A DNA stretch of 64,000 bases from Nocardia abscessus (lineage in GTDB: Bacteria > Actinomycetota > Actinomycetes > Mycobacteriales > Mycobacteriaceae). Numbering within the stretch: the first letter of the stretch is position 1; each line of letters begins with the position of its first letter. Under the pieces are notes generated by a model, which worked only from the letters and a program-made list of their open reading frames with translations, searched no databases and was not told the origin of the DNA. Location of the stretch: contig NZ_JADLQO010000018.1 in the NCBI RefSeq assembly GCF_015477775.1, positions 141,390-205,389 of the forward strand, read 5' to 3'. Positions 8,606 through 17,090 of this stretch are shown piece by piece. Position numbers and translations under genes: made by a program.

Positions 8606-10456
8606 TCAGTTGTCGTACGACGCGACACCGACCGGGCCGACACCGATGCAGAGATCGAGACCTGTTGTCCGGGAAGCGATTCGAAGTGCCGAACCGCTGC
8701 CGACGACGCGAACGAACACGGTGTTCGGCCCTTTGCGGACCGGCGCAGACACGGTCTCGCCCTGTTCCATGGCGACGCTTATCCGGCCATCGCGACTGGC
8801 GAGGTAGTTGAGCTGCGCCGTCCACTTGTTCGCGATCATCGGGCCATCGAGGGGCAGTCGGGCCTGCGCGCTGCCGTGGATCCGGTGTCCACAGCCGGGC
8901 TCCGGTCCCGGGAGGATGATCCGGTTCCACCAGACCGCCGCCTCGACGATCGCCCCCTCGTCGGTGATCATGCGCAGGTGGGGTGTCGAGTCCGCGAACG
9001 TGCCGGGAGCGGCCACGGGCGCCAGCGCGTTTCTGGTGAGGTTCTGCGGATACGCCAACGGATTCAACACATTCCACGGCACCTCCTGCTCGAGCAGGGG
9101 CGCGCCGTCCCACGCGCGCAGTGCCGATTTCACGTTCGTGACATAGGTTTCGGTGGGACCGACCCGCCACGATTGCACGAACGTCCGCGTGGACCACAGA
9201 CTGCTCACCAGGAACGCCACCGTCACCGCGACCGTCACAGGTCGGCCGGGAAGCGCCGCGAGCATCGGGCCGCGCGACGGCCGGGGGTGAGCACGCAGCA
9301 TCAGTGCACCCGCGGCGGCCACCACCACGGCCATGTCGGCGAAGTAGCGCAGCGACTGCATGAGCTCGCCCGCGGTGTTCGGCCCGCCCCGCGCCAGTGC
9401 CACGGCCAGCTGCGCGATCAGGACGTAGGCCGCGGCCGTCAGCCAGACCGCTGCGATCCGCTGCCGGGCGCGCATCGACAGCGCCACCACCAGGGCCAGT
9501 GCGATCCAGGCCGCCACCACCGCCCATCCCGGCGGGTCCGCCCACGGCGTCGACGGCAGCCACCGCTCCCACACCCAAGGCCCGCCGAACAAGGCGGGCA
9601 CGATCCCCAGCGAAGCCGCGCCGGGCAGCAGGTCGCGCAGTTCGTCCGCGCTACTCGGCAGGGCGGGATCATCGACGACCACGAGATATCCGATCGACCA
9701 GCAGGCCAGCACCGCGCTCGAGCCGATCCACAGCGCCGCGCCCCGCCGCGCCACCACTCGGATCGCGGCCGCGCGGCCGTCGACGTGGCGGACCAGCGCC
9801 GTGACGGCGAAGGCGACGAACGGCACGACCGCCGACTTCTCGAAGAACAGCAGCGCCACCACCAGCACCGCTACCCCGGACAGCGCGTGTCGTCGCCGAC
9901 CGGTCCGGACGAGCAGCACCGCGTCACCGATTACCCAGGCCAGGGCGAACTGTAGCGGCAATGCGTTCAAGGCGGCCGCCCACCAGGCGAACGCCGGAAT
10001 CGTCAAGGGGCAGAACAGGTAGAAGACCAGTGGGGGCAGCATCGACCAGCGTGGGCCCAGCAGCACCAGCAGCATCCGCACCACGGCCACCGACGCGCCG
10101 AGCTGCATGACCAGCAGCACCACCACCGGACCGGCCCAGGACAGCGGGGCCACGGCGGTCACCGCCCACGCCGTGACGAAGGCCAGCGGCATGAAGTGTC
10201 CGTCGTGGTCGTACAGCAGCAGGTCCGTGGACCACAGACCGAATCGAGCCGCTCGGCCGACCAGGATGAAATCGTCCCAGTAGAAGTACCCGCTGTCCGC
10301 TACCCACCAACGAATCGCCAGCTGCACCACGACCAGGCAGCACGCGATGACGACGACCGGCCGCGCGTTCGCGATCCTCCGGAACCGACCCCGCGCCGAC
10401 GCCCCGGACCGAGGGGCGCGTGCGGACTCCGGATGGGCGAGCACAGCAGTGTCCAT
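8606..10456 (-). CDS. Polytopic membrane protein, GT-C glycosyltransferase-like
   Basis: A 616-residue protein with roughly ten transmembrane segments in the first 430 residues and a soluble, mostly beta C-terminal domain of about 170 residues. Just after the first membrane segment it has GYFYWDDFILVGRAARFG; an acidic pair at this spot is the usual catalytic/metal site of GT-C enzymes that use polyprenyl-phosphate sugars. It may transfer a sugar to a cell-envelope glycan or lipid. No acceptor can be inferred, and other polytopic families share this shape. ATG 10456 is chosen because it lies close to the first basic/hydrophobic stretch. Confidence 0.65.
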   Translation of the reverse strand: MDTAVLAHPESARAPRSGASARGRFRRIANARPVVVIACCLVVVQLAIRWWVADSGYFYWDDFILVGRAARFGLWSTDLLLYDHDGHFMPLAFVTAWAVTAVAPLSWAGPVVVLLVMQLGASVAVVRMLLVLLGPRWSMLPPLVFYLFCPLTIPAFAWWAAALNALPLQFALAWVIGDAVLLVRTGRRRHALSGVAVLVVALLFFEKSAVVPFVAFAVTALVRHVDGRAAAIRVVARRGAALWIGSSAVLACWSIGYLVVVDDPALPSSADELRDLLPGAASLGIVPALFGGPWVWERWLPSTPWADPPGWAVVAAWIALALVVALSMRARQRIAAVWLTAAAYVLIAQLAVALARGGPNTAGELMQSLRYFADMAVVVAAAGALMLRAHPRPSRGPMLAALPGRPVTVAVTVAFLVSSLWSTRTFVQSWRVGPTETYVTNVKSALRAWDGAPLLEQEVPWNVLNPLAYPQNLTRNALAPVAAPGTFADSTPHLRMITDEGAIVEAAVWWNRIILPGPEPGCGHRIHGSAQARLPLDGPMIANKWTAQLNYLASRDGRISVAMEQGETVSAPVRKGPNTVFVRVVGSGSALRIASRTTGLDLCIGVGPVGVASYDN

Positions 10457-10523
10457 GCCATCCCACCGTAGCGTCGGTCGGGCCGGGAATCCTGCCTTCG
10501 CGGCTACCGGCAACTCATGTCCG

Positions 10524-10820
10524 CTACCGCCAGTACGTCGGGGAACTCGACGGCTGGATCTCCTCCGCGCTGAACGCCACGATGACCGACGAGCCGCCGT
10601 AGATGTCGCCGAAGCCGTCCCGAAGCCCGAAATAACATTAGTCCGGCGTTTCGGTGTGCCCGGCGAGAATGCCCGACAGCCGCTTCAGCGCCGCTGGGTC
10701 GAGATCGCCCGCGCGATCTTGCACGGTATCCGGATCGTCGTCGGGTGCGGCGGGATGGAACAGCGGGCGTACGGCGCGAACACCGTCGCGGCGGGCCGGG
10801 TGTCCCGGGAGAGCCCCGGG
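10524..10820 (-). pseudogene. Degraded remnant of a conserved hypothetical gene
   Basis: Immediately after the aztD-like stop, the same minus-strand frame continues as protein-like sequence: RAVRPLFHPAA, then DLDPAALKRLSGILAGHTETPD. An in-frame TAA follows (10638-10640), then CYFGLRDGFGDIYGG and YWR before a TAG at 10524-10526. The pattern of a 'HT-TPD-C-[FYW]-[FW]-G-x-W-[DE]-G-[FY]-G' stretch is one I recall from a family of uncharacterised actinobacterial proteins. Here it is cut by a stop, lacks a start and is short. I read it as a decayed gene downstream of the zinc locus. The family assignment is from memory. Confidence 0.5.
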
Positions 10821-11990
10821 TCAGTGACCGACCGCACCGCTCACTTCGTTCGGTGTGCCCGGCAGGGTGGCGGTCGCCGTCTTCGCTCCGCTCGCCAGGT
10901 CGATGCGGTGGACCTGCTCGGTGGCGGGATCGGACACGTAGGCGATGCCGCCGCGGACGAACAGCGCGGGTCGCGGCTTCTGCCATTCCAGCGGCTCCTG
11001 CCAGGCGCCGATGACCGGGATCGTGCGGACGACCGCGCCCGCGACGGGATCGATCACGTGGATGCGGCCGTCGGTGCCCAGGATCAGGGCTTCGCCCTGC
11101 GGGCCGCGGGCCAGCGAGCGGAAGGTGTAGCTGGTGCCCAGGTCGACCAGTCGCAACATGCCGGTGACCGTGTCGATCAGCGAGACCTGCTGTGGGCGTT
11201 CGAGTTCGGCGTCCTCGTCCTGCTTGTAGTCACCGAGGACGACAGGCGAGGCGTCGCTGCCTGCCTGGTTGCCGATCCGGCCGTACGCGGTCGGACTGGT
11301 CACTTTGGTGATCCTGCCGTCGCGGTAGACGAGCACGCCGTTCTGGCAGCCGATCACGACGGCCTCGCCCGCGGCGGTCGCCTCACCGTGCACGCCAGGG
11401 CAGTCCTCGTTGCGCGCCTTCTCGGCGCGGTTGCGGTCCAGCACCACGATTCCGGTGCGCTTCTCCTCGGTGCCGAGCGTGACCACGAGGTCGCCGTTGG
11501 TCAGTTCGATCGCCACGCCGTGGTGCGGCGCGGCCGCGCGGTAGGTCGACGTCTTCGGCTTCCCGTCGGCGAGTTCGGCGGTGTCGAACGCGACGACTTC
11601 GCCGGTGCCGTCGCTGAACAGGACAGTGCGCCCGGCATGGCGCACCACGTGTCCCGGTTCGGGGCCGGGGAAGTCGGTGCCGGTGAATTCGGCCGTAGTG
11701 GCGTCGAAGACGCGGAAGCCCTCTTTGGTCGAGACGATCAGGTGCCGGTCGTCACCCGCCGGGTTGAGCCGGTTGAAGCCGTCGAGACCGACCGTTTCCG
11801 CGAGATCGAGGGTGGTGCCGTCCAGCACGTAGATTCCGCCGTCGTGGGTGACCGCGACAGGGTCGGCGATCCGTTCGCGCCGGGTGTCCTGCTCGGCGGA
11901 GGTGTCGGCGCCGCATCCGGCGACGGCGAGTACTGCGGTCAGCAAGCCGGTCAGGGCAGCCGATTTCGTGGTTCGTGACCGAACAGGCAT
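10821..11990 (-). CDS. aztD: AztD-like zinc metallochaperone lipoprotein
   Basis: A 389-residue exported lipoprotein: signal sequence with lipobox at AVAGCGADTS (Cys about residue 26), then repeats forming a beta-propeller. The phrases HHGVAIELTNGDLVVTLG and CPGVHGEATAAGEAVVIGC match the zinc-chaperone AztD family, where His residues bind Zn(II) and pass it to the binding protein AztC. It lies 34 bases downstream of aztC on the same strand, as expected for an azt operon. It probably acts outside the membrane during zinc limitation. Confidence 0.82.
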   Translation of the reverse strand: MPVRSRTTKSAALTGLLTAVLAVAGCGADTSAEQDTRRERIADPVAVTHDGGIYVLDGTTLDLAETVGLDGFNRLNPAGDDRHLIVSTKEGFRVFDATTAEFTGTDFPGPEPGHVVRHAGRTVLFSDGTGEVVAFDTAELADGKPKTSTYRAAAPHHGVAIELTNGDLVVTLGTEEKRTGIVVLDRNRAEKARNEDCPGVHGEATAAGEAVVIGCQNGVLVYRDGRITKVTSPTAYGRIGNQAGSDASPVVLGDYKQDEDAELERPQQVSLIDTVTGMLRLVDLGTSYTFRSLARGPQGEALILGTDGRIHVIDPVAGAVVRTIPVIGAWQEPLEWQKPRPALFVRGGIAYVSDPATEQVHRIDLASGAKTATATLPGTPNEVSGAVGH

Positions 11991-12024
11991 GGGTGACTCC
12001 GTCTTTCGTTCTACTGGTTGGGCG

Positions 12025-12942
12025 CTAAGGGGCGGCGAGGCCGCGCACGATCGACTCGGTGTTGGCGCGCATCATCTCCAGGTAGGTGCCCGCGCCGCCG
12101 CCGGGTTCGGTGAGCGATTCGGAGTACAGGGGAATCACCTGGACGTGCACGCCGACCTGGTCGGCGAGCACCCGGGTCAATCGGTCGGGTTGCGCGGAGT
12201 CGGCGAAGATCGCGCTCACCCCGGCGGCGCGGATCGTTCCGGCGAGCGCGGCGAGATCCGACGGACTCGGTGACGCGAGCGTGGTTCCACCCGGTATCAC
12301 GGCGCCGACCACCTCGAAACCGAATCGCTGTGCCAGATAACCGAAGACGTGATGGTTGGTGACCAACTTGCGCCGCTCGGCCGGGATCGTCGCGAACCGC
12401 TCGGTCATCCAGCGGTCGAGCCGATCGAGTTCGGCCAGGTAGTCGTCGGCCCGGGCTCGGACGGCCGCGGCGTCGACGCCGTCGACGTGGTCGACGATCC
12501 GGTCGCGGATGACCTCCACCGCCCTGCGCACGCGGCGCGGATCGGTCCAGAAGTGCGGATCGGGCTTCCCGTTCGCGTCCTGTGCCGAGTAGCTGATCGG
12601 ATCGATCGCCGCTCCGACGGACACGCCTGCCACTCCGGACGCCTCGGCCGCCTCGACGTTGTGGAGAACGCTCTGCTCGAGCCCGAGGCCGTTGTAGACG
12701 ATCAGGCTCGCCCGTTCGAGCTGGGCCGCCTGCTGAGCGGAGATCGCGAAGAAGTGCGGGTCCGCGTCCGCCGGCATGAGGACGGTGACCTCGACCGTGT
12801 CACCGGTGACGGCGCGGGTGAGGTCACCGAGGATGTTGGTGGTGACGATGATTCCGGCGCGATCCGCGCCGGAGTTCGAGCATGCGGTCAGCGCGAGCAG
12901 CGCGGCACCGATCAGCGCGCACAAACGAGCGGTGAGTCTCAT
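12025..12942 (-). CDS. aztC: Zinc ABC transporter substrate-binding lipoprotein (AztC-like)
   Basis: A 305-residue cluster A-I metal-binding protein. The lipobox is at ALTACSNSG (Cys about 21). Likely Zn ligands are the His in DADPHFF and in KPDPHFWTDP, the His in VTNHHVFGYLAQ, and the Asp in IFADSAQ. There is no long His-rich loop, which fits AztC-type proteins that receive zinc from AztD. Its ATG overlaps the stop of the permease-fusion gene (ATGA). It should deliver Zn(II), or less likely Mn(II), to the AztB channel. Confidence 0.88.
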   Translation of the reverse strand: MRLTARLCALIGAALLALTACSNSGADRAGIIVTTNILGDLTRAVTGDTVEVTVLMPADADPHFFAISAQQAAQLERASLIVYNGLGLEQSVLHNVEAAEASGVAGVSVGAAIDPISYSAQDANGKPDPHFWTDPRRVRRAVEVIRDRIVDHVDGVDAAAVRARADDYLAELDRLDRWMTERFATIPAERRKLVTNHHVFGYLAQRFGFEVVGAVIPGGTTLASPSPSDLAALAGTIRAAGVSAIFADSAQPDRLTRVLADQVGVHVQVIPLYSESLTEPGGGAGTYLEMMRANTESIVRGLAAP

Positions 12943-14945
12943 CGGCCCGTCTCCACCATCGCGGCCGGGGTGATGTCCAGGGTGAACGTTCGTGCGGTGC
13001 GCAGGTTGTCCGTGTAGTCGATCTCGTGGATCAGCCTCGCCACGGGGTCGTTGAGATAGGCGCGGTGTTCGTCGACCAGGATCACCGGCGCGGGCGCGCC
13101 GTCGAGCACCGGCGCGGTGAGCGCCCGCGCTCCGGTGGACTCGCGGCCGGACGCGGCGTCGTAGCTGTGCAGGAGACCATCCGCGGTGAGGGTCAGCAGG
13201 GCGGCCCCCTCACCCGCCGTGTTCGCCGCGATCACCGGACCGGTGTCCACCGGCGTCCAGGTCTTGCGCCGGACATCGAGCACCCAGACGCCGCGCCGAC
13301 CTGCCTTCGCCGCCAGCGTGGTGCTGCCGGGGCGGTGGAAGAATTCGGTCGCGCGATCGGCGTCGGCGGTTCCGGGCGGATAGGGGATCTTCTCGCCGGT
13401 GAACACCGCGTCGCGTGCCGTCACCACCAAAGCCCCGTCGGCGCAACCGAAGACGACGCCACGTCTGGTCACCGCCGAGCCGCGCGGATCGGGACACCGC
13501 TCGGCGACGACCGCGGCCGGTGCGCCGTCCCGCGTGCGGACTTCGACCTGCGCACGGGCGGGTACGGCCACGAGCACGTGCTCGGCGTACGGCACGGCGG
13601 CCGCGTCGGCGATCACGCCGTGCCTGCGCAGTGTCCCGGCGCCGAGCGCGGACCGGTCCAGCAGCGCGGTGGCGCCCGATTCGAAAGTCACTGCCGTGAG
13701 AACACTGTCGCCGTGCGCGCTCGTCACCGGACCGCCGTCGAACGTGCCCAGCTCGTGGGCGGGTGCGCGGTAGTAGTGCACGTGATCGCCATGGTCGACC
13801 GTCCAGGAGCCCGCGTCGACGACCCGCACCCGGTCGCGAGCCGACAAGAACGCGAAGCGCCCGTCGGTGCGCACACGGTCGACGCCCGCCGTCCCGCCGA
13901 GGTCGGTGACGTCCTCGGTGACGAGGTCGATCACCCGCACGGCGCCGGTCGCGTTGTCGGCCACGACGAGACGCGGCTGCGCCTCGTCCGCCTCCTGCGC
14001 ACCCGCCACGTACCCGTGCGGCGTCGGCACCGCCGCCGAGTCGGATTCCTCTGTCCCGCAACCGATCAGCGGAGTCACCGCGGCGAGGACCAGCAGCAGC
14101 GCCAGCGGTTGCGGAGTCACGCGAAAGGAGCGGACCCGGTCACGCAGCCAGGCCGTCAGCGCCGAGACGAAGAACAGGCCGACGGCCGTCGCCGCGATGG
14201 TGGCCCCCGCGGCGGTGCGCGCGTGCCACGAGACCAGCAGCCCGGCAACGGTGGCCACGGCGCCCAGCGCCGCGGCGGTGAGCATGATCGCCGGAATGCG
14301 ATGCACCCAGTAGACGGCCGCCGCGGGCGGCGCGATGAGCAGGCCGAAGACCAGCAGCGTGCCGACGATGTGGAACGACGCGACGATCGCGAGGGTCACC
14401 AGACCGATCAGCGCCACGTTCGCCACGCGCGGCCGCAATCCGAGGGTGTGCGCCTTGCGCGGATCGAAAGTGAGCGCGACGAACGCCCGGTAACCCAGCA
14501 GGGAGACCACGGCGGCGATGACCACAGCCACTGCCAGGTACCACAGGTCGCGCTCCCCCACGGCGAGCACGTCACCGAAGAGGAAGCCGGTCAGGTCGAC
14601 CGCGAACGAGGGCGAACGGGACACGATGATCACGCCCGCCGAGAGCATCCCTACGAACAGCAACCCGATGCCGGTGTCCGCGGCGAACCTGGTGCCACGG
14701 CCGAGCACCGAGACGCCGACCGCCATCGCCGCGGCGCTGAACGCCGCGCCCAGCAACAGGTTTCCGCCGAGCAGCGCGGCGATCGCCACGCCGGGCAGCA
14801 TGCCGTGCGCCATCGCGTCGCTGAGGAAGGCCATGCCGCGCAGCACCACCCACGTCCCCGCGAGGGCGCACAGGCACGACACGAGCAGCCCACCCCACAA
14901 CGCCCGCTGCACGAACGACACCTCGAACGGGGCCAACCACTCCAT
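12939..14945 (-). CDS. aztB: Zinc ABC permease fused to an AztD-like beta-propeller
   Basis: A 668-residue protein. Residues 1-275 are a typical ABC-3 metal permease (MAFLSDAMAHGMLPGVAIAA, DPRKAHTLGLR). From residue 276 (GTG codon at 14120) the frame continues into a signal-peptide-like helix ending in the lipobox-like TPLIGCGTE (Cys 296). An approximately 370-residue propeller resembling the free AztD then follows. No stop separates the two halves. The fused propeller has a His-rich HGDHVHYY, but where the free AztD has CPGVHGEA it reads CPDPRGSA, so the zinc site differs. An internal start at 14120 lacks a visible ribosome binding site. ATG 14945 starts only about ten bases after the probable promoter. 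Confidence 0.85.
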   Translation of the reverse strand: MEWLAPFEVSFVQRALWGGLLVSCLCALAGTWVVLRGMAFLSDAMAHGMLPGVAIAALLGGNLLLGAAFSAAAMAVGVSVLGRGTRFAADTGIGLLFVGMLSAGVIIVSRSPSFAVDLTGFLFGDVLAVGERDLWYLAVAVVIAAVVSLLGYRAFVALTFDPRKAHTLGLRPRVANVALIGLVTLAIVASFHIVGTLLVFGLLIAPPAAAVYWVHRIPAIMLTAAALGAVATVAGLLVSWHARTAAGATIAATAVGLFFVSALTAWLRDRVRSFRVTPQPLALLLVLAAVTPLIGCGTEESDSAAVPTPHGYVAGAQEADEAQPRLVVADNATGAVRVIDLVTEDVTDLGGTAGVDRVRTDGRFAFLSARDRVRVVDAGSWTVDHGDHVHYYRAPAHELGTFDGGPVTSAHGDSVLTAVTFESGATALLDRSALGAGTLRRHGVIADAAAVPYAEHVLVAVPARAQVEVRTRDGAPAAVVAERCPDPRGSAVTRRGVVFGCADGALVVTARDAVFTGEKIPYPPGTADADRATEFFHRPGSTTLAAKAGRRGVWVLDVRRKTWTPVDTGPVIAANTAGEGAALLTLTADGLLHSYDAASGRESTGARALTAPVLDGAPAPVILVDEHRAYLNDPVARLIHEIDYTDNLRTARTFTLDITPAAMVETGR

Positions 14946-14956
14946 GGAGCAGCACT

Positions 14957-14980
14957 CTACAATGATAACGGTTTTCATTT
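14957..14980. promoter_or_regulatory. Probable Zur box and divergent promoters of the azt locus
   Basis: Between aztB and aztA lies AATGATAACGGTTTTCATT (14961-14979), an inverted repeat of two 9-base arms around one central base with a single mismatch. It resembles Zur/FurB sites of actinobacteria (TGAAAAN-NTTTTCA type). A plus-strand -10-like TACAAT (14958-14963) and a minus-strand -10-like TATCAT (14967-14962) overlap it. A bound Zur-zinc repressor would block both directions. Repression by zinc is inferred from the site and the genes. Confidence 0.75.
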
Positions 14981-15003
14981 CAACGAGGTGATCGGAGCCC
15001 GCC

Positions 15004-15702
15004 ATGTCGCCGCCAGCTGTCCATGTCGCCGAGGTGACGGCCGGTTACCGCGGCCATGCGGTCCTGCACGAGGTCACCGCCACGATCCCGGGCGGACAGG
15101 TGACCGCGCTCGTCGGCCCCAACGGATCCGGCAAGTCCACCCTGCTCGGCGTTCTCGCCGGCGTCACCACGCCCACGACGGGAACCGTTCGCCGGGAGCA
15201 TCTGCGGCGACCGGCCTTCGTCGTGCAGCACAGCGGCGTCCCCGCGACCCTGCCGATCACCGTCCGCGAGACCGTCGCGATGGGACGCTGGGCACATCGC
15301 GGAGCATGGCGGCGTCTCACCCGGCAGGATCGCGCCGTCGTGCTCGCGTGCCTGGACCGGATGGCCATCGCCGACCTGGCCGACCGCAGGCTCGGCACGC
15401 TCTCCGGAGGTCAGCGTCAGCGGGCCCTGCTGGCCCAGGCGCTCGCGCAGGAGTCGGACCTGCTCCTGCTCGACGAACCGACCACCGGACTGGACGCGGC
15501 CGCGCAGCAGGAGATCGCCGACGCCATCCGCAGCGTCGGGGCACACGGCGTGACAGTCGTCCACGCCACGCACCGCCACGAGGATGCCCTGCGCGCCGAC
15601 CACTGCCTGCTGTTGCACGACGGCCGCGTCACCGGCCAGGGCGATCCGCACACCGTCCTCGGCCGACCCGGCACCGAACCGCGGAAAGTCACGGTCGACT
15701 AG
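15004..15702 (+). CDS. aztA: Zinc ABC transporter ATP-binding protein (AztA-like)
   Basis: A 232-residue ABC ATPase with Walker A GPNGSGKST, signature LSGGQRQR and Walker B LLLLDEP followed by TTGLDAAA; the switch His is in VVHATH. It powers zinc uptake with the divergently encoded AztB and AztC. It starts at ATG after GAGGTGATCGGAG. Its last codon and stop share a CTAG with the stop of the converging MCE gene, so the two genes overlap by 4 bases. Confidence 0.92.
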   Translation: MSPPAVHVAEVTAGYRGHAVLHEVTATIPGGQVTALVGPNGSGKSTLLGVLAGVTTPTTGTVRREHLRRPAFVVQHSGVPATLPITVRETVAMGRWAHRGAWRRLTRQDRAVVLACLDRMAIADLADRRLGTLSGGQRQRALLAQALAQESDLLLLDEPTTGLDAAAQQEIADAIRSVGAHGVTVVHATHRHEDALRADHCLLLHDGRVTGQGDPHTVLGRPGTEPRKVTVD

Positions 15703-16898
15703 CGCGGCACCCCGGGCAGACCGGCGAAAAGGATCTGAAAGACCTTGGGAGCGTTGGGGGTGACCGTGGTGGTCGGCGTGAAAGGCGCGCCTTTGTTGGT
15801 ATCGGTGACCACGTAGTCGGCGTGGGAGCCAGGGACCCGGTCGAGGATTCCGGCGCAGCGCGGGCCGCCGGTCGCGTTCACCTTCGGCAGGTCGTCGGGA
15901 TATTCGTAAGGCTGCGCGCCGTACATGAAGCTCGCGTTGAAGATGGCCCCTGGCGCGAATCCTCCGATGATCGCCTCGGCCGCGGGAAGCGCATTGGCGA
16001 TGCCGACGACCACGCAGTACAGCACTGGTGAATACGTGTCGAGCAGCGAACTGGTCGGCCGCAAGGTCTCCAGTACCGCGGTGAGCCCCGGCTCGTTTTC
16101 GGTGAGCGCCGACCGGGTCGTGTCGGCCAAGCCGATGAGATTGAGCAGCACGGCATCCAGGTCGGCAGCGCCCTGCGCGACCGTCCCGCCGGTCACGGTG
16201 GCGTTGCCTGCCGTGCGCAACAGATCGGGCGCGGTGTCGGCATACAGCCCGGTGACCCGACCGGCCGAGGACAGATCCCGCCGCAGCGCGGGCAGGCTCG
16301 GATTGATCTGCCGCAGATAGTCGTCGGAGCGGGCGAGGAGATCACCCAGCCGGTCGCCGCGGCCCTGGAGCGCCGTGCCGAGCGCGGACAGAGCGGCGTT
16401 GAGTTCGGCCGGTTCGATCTGGGCCAGGATGTCACTCAGGCGCTGGAACAGCGTGTTGTATTCGACGGTGACCGAGTCCGCGCGGATCGTCGCGCCGGGT
16501 CGCATGGGCGTCGGCGAGGGGACGCCCGGCACGATGAAATTCACGTATTTGGCGCCGAATACGGTGGTGGAGCGGATATCGACGGTCGCGTTGGCGGGCA
16601 CCAGCTCCAGCAGCTCGGGATCGAGCGCCAGACGCAAGCGCGCCCGGTCGGCCCGGGACTCCACCGCACTCACCCTGCCGATCTCGACGCCCCGCATCCG
16701 CACCTTGGCATCGGGATCGAGGACCAGTCCCGAGCGGGGCGCCTCGACGGTGACGGTCACCGTCGACTGGAACCGTCCGGCGTACATCGCGACGGCGACT
16801 ACGACGACCGCGGTGACGAGCAGGATCAGCGCCGCCCCGGCGATCTTCAGCCGAAATATCCGCCACGTGACCACCATGGTCTGCCTGCCGAAATTCAT
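15699..16898 (-). CDS. Orphan MCE family protein
   Basis: A 399-residue MlaD/MCE protein. One N-terminal membrane segment (about residues 14-37) is followed by the MCE domain (SGLVLDPDAKVRMRGVEIGRV), and then a long helical region and low-complexity tail. Mycobacterial mce operons normally hold two YrbE permeases and six MCE proteins. Here there is one gene alone, between zinc uptake and CYP51, so it may be an orphan partner of a distant system for lipid or steroid import. ATG 16898 (GGTGG upstream) is preferred over GTG 16916. Confidence 0.88.
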   Translation of the reverse strand: MNFGRQTMVVTWRIFRLKIAGAALILLVTAVVVVAVAMYAGRFQSTVTVTVEAPRSGLVLDPDAKVRMRGVEIGRVSAVESRADRARLRLALDPELLELVPANATVDIRSTTVFGAKYVNFIVPGVPSPTPMRPGATIRADSVTVEYNTLFQRLSDILAQIEPAELNAALSALGTALQGRGDRLGDLLARSDDYLRQINPSLPALRRDLSSAGRVTGLYADTAPDLLRTAGNATVTGGTVAQGAADLDAVLLNLIGLADTTRSALTENEPGLTAVLETLRPTSSLLDTYSPVLYCVVVGIANALPAAEAIIGGFAPGAIFNASFMYGAQPYEYPDDLPKVNATGGPRCAGILDRVPGSHADYVVTDTNKGAPFTPTTTVTPNAPKVFQILFAGLPGVPR

Positions 16899-17030
16899 CT
16901 TCGATCCACCGATCACTTCTTGTCGCGGGCTGTGCCCAGACGGCGGTGCGGCACACCTTCGGCTCTCGGCGTCCGGTCGGCGCGACGACGGCCGTGGCCG
17001 GGTCGTCTTGCCGGACGCCGACTAGCCGTA

Positions 17031-17052
17031 GTACTGTCCAGACACGTGTCCA
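17031..17052 (+). promoter_or_regulatory. Operator-like site upstream of CYP51 (site a)
   Basis: The minus-strand reading is GGACACGTGTCTGGACAGT. It agrees with the site before the CYP123-like operon at about 20 of 22 positions. It contains the perfect palindrome GACACGTGTC. It lies about 40-60 bases before the CYP51 ATG, where a repressor could block transcription. I infer control by the TetR protein encoded at 27223. Confidence 0.6.
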
Positions 17053-17090
17053 TCATAAAACTTGGACACTTATCTGGGGAAGGATTTCCA

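Noticed and set aside
10347..11978. A 543-codon plus-strand frame
   Set aside because: It lies opposite aztD, has no ribosome binding site and no motif; the minus-strand gene has a lipobox and propeller repeats.
13000..14120. Treating the AztB C-terminal propeller as a separate gene starting at GTG 14120
   Set aside because: No stop separates it from the permease and no Shine-Dalgarno site precedes the GTG; kept as an alternative in the fusion entry.
13026..16031. A 1001-codon open frame on the plus strand
   Set aside because: It is antisense to aztB and aztA-region genes, with arginine/glycine-rich composition typical of shadow frames in high-GC DNA.
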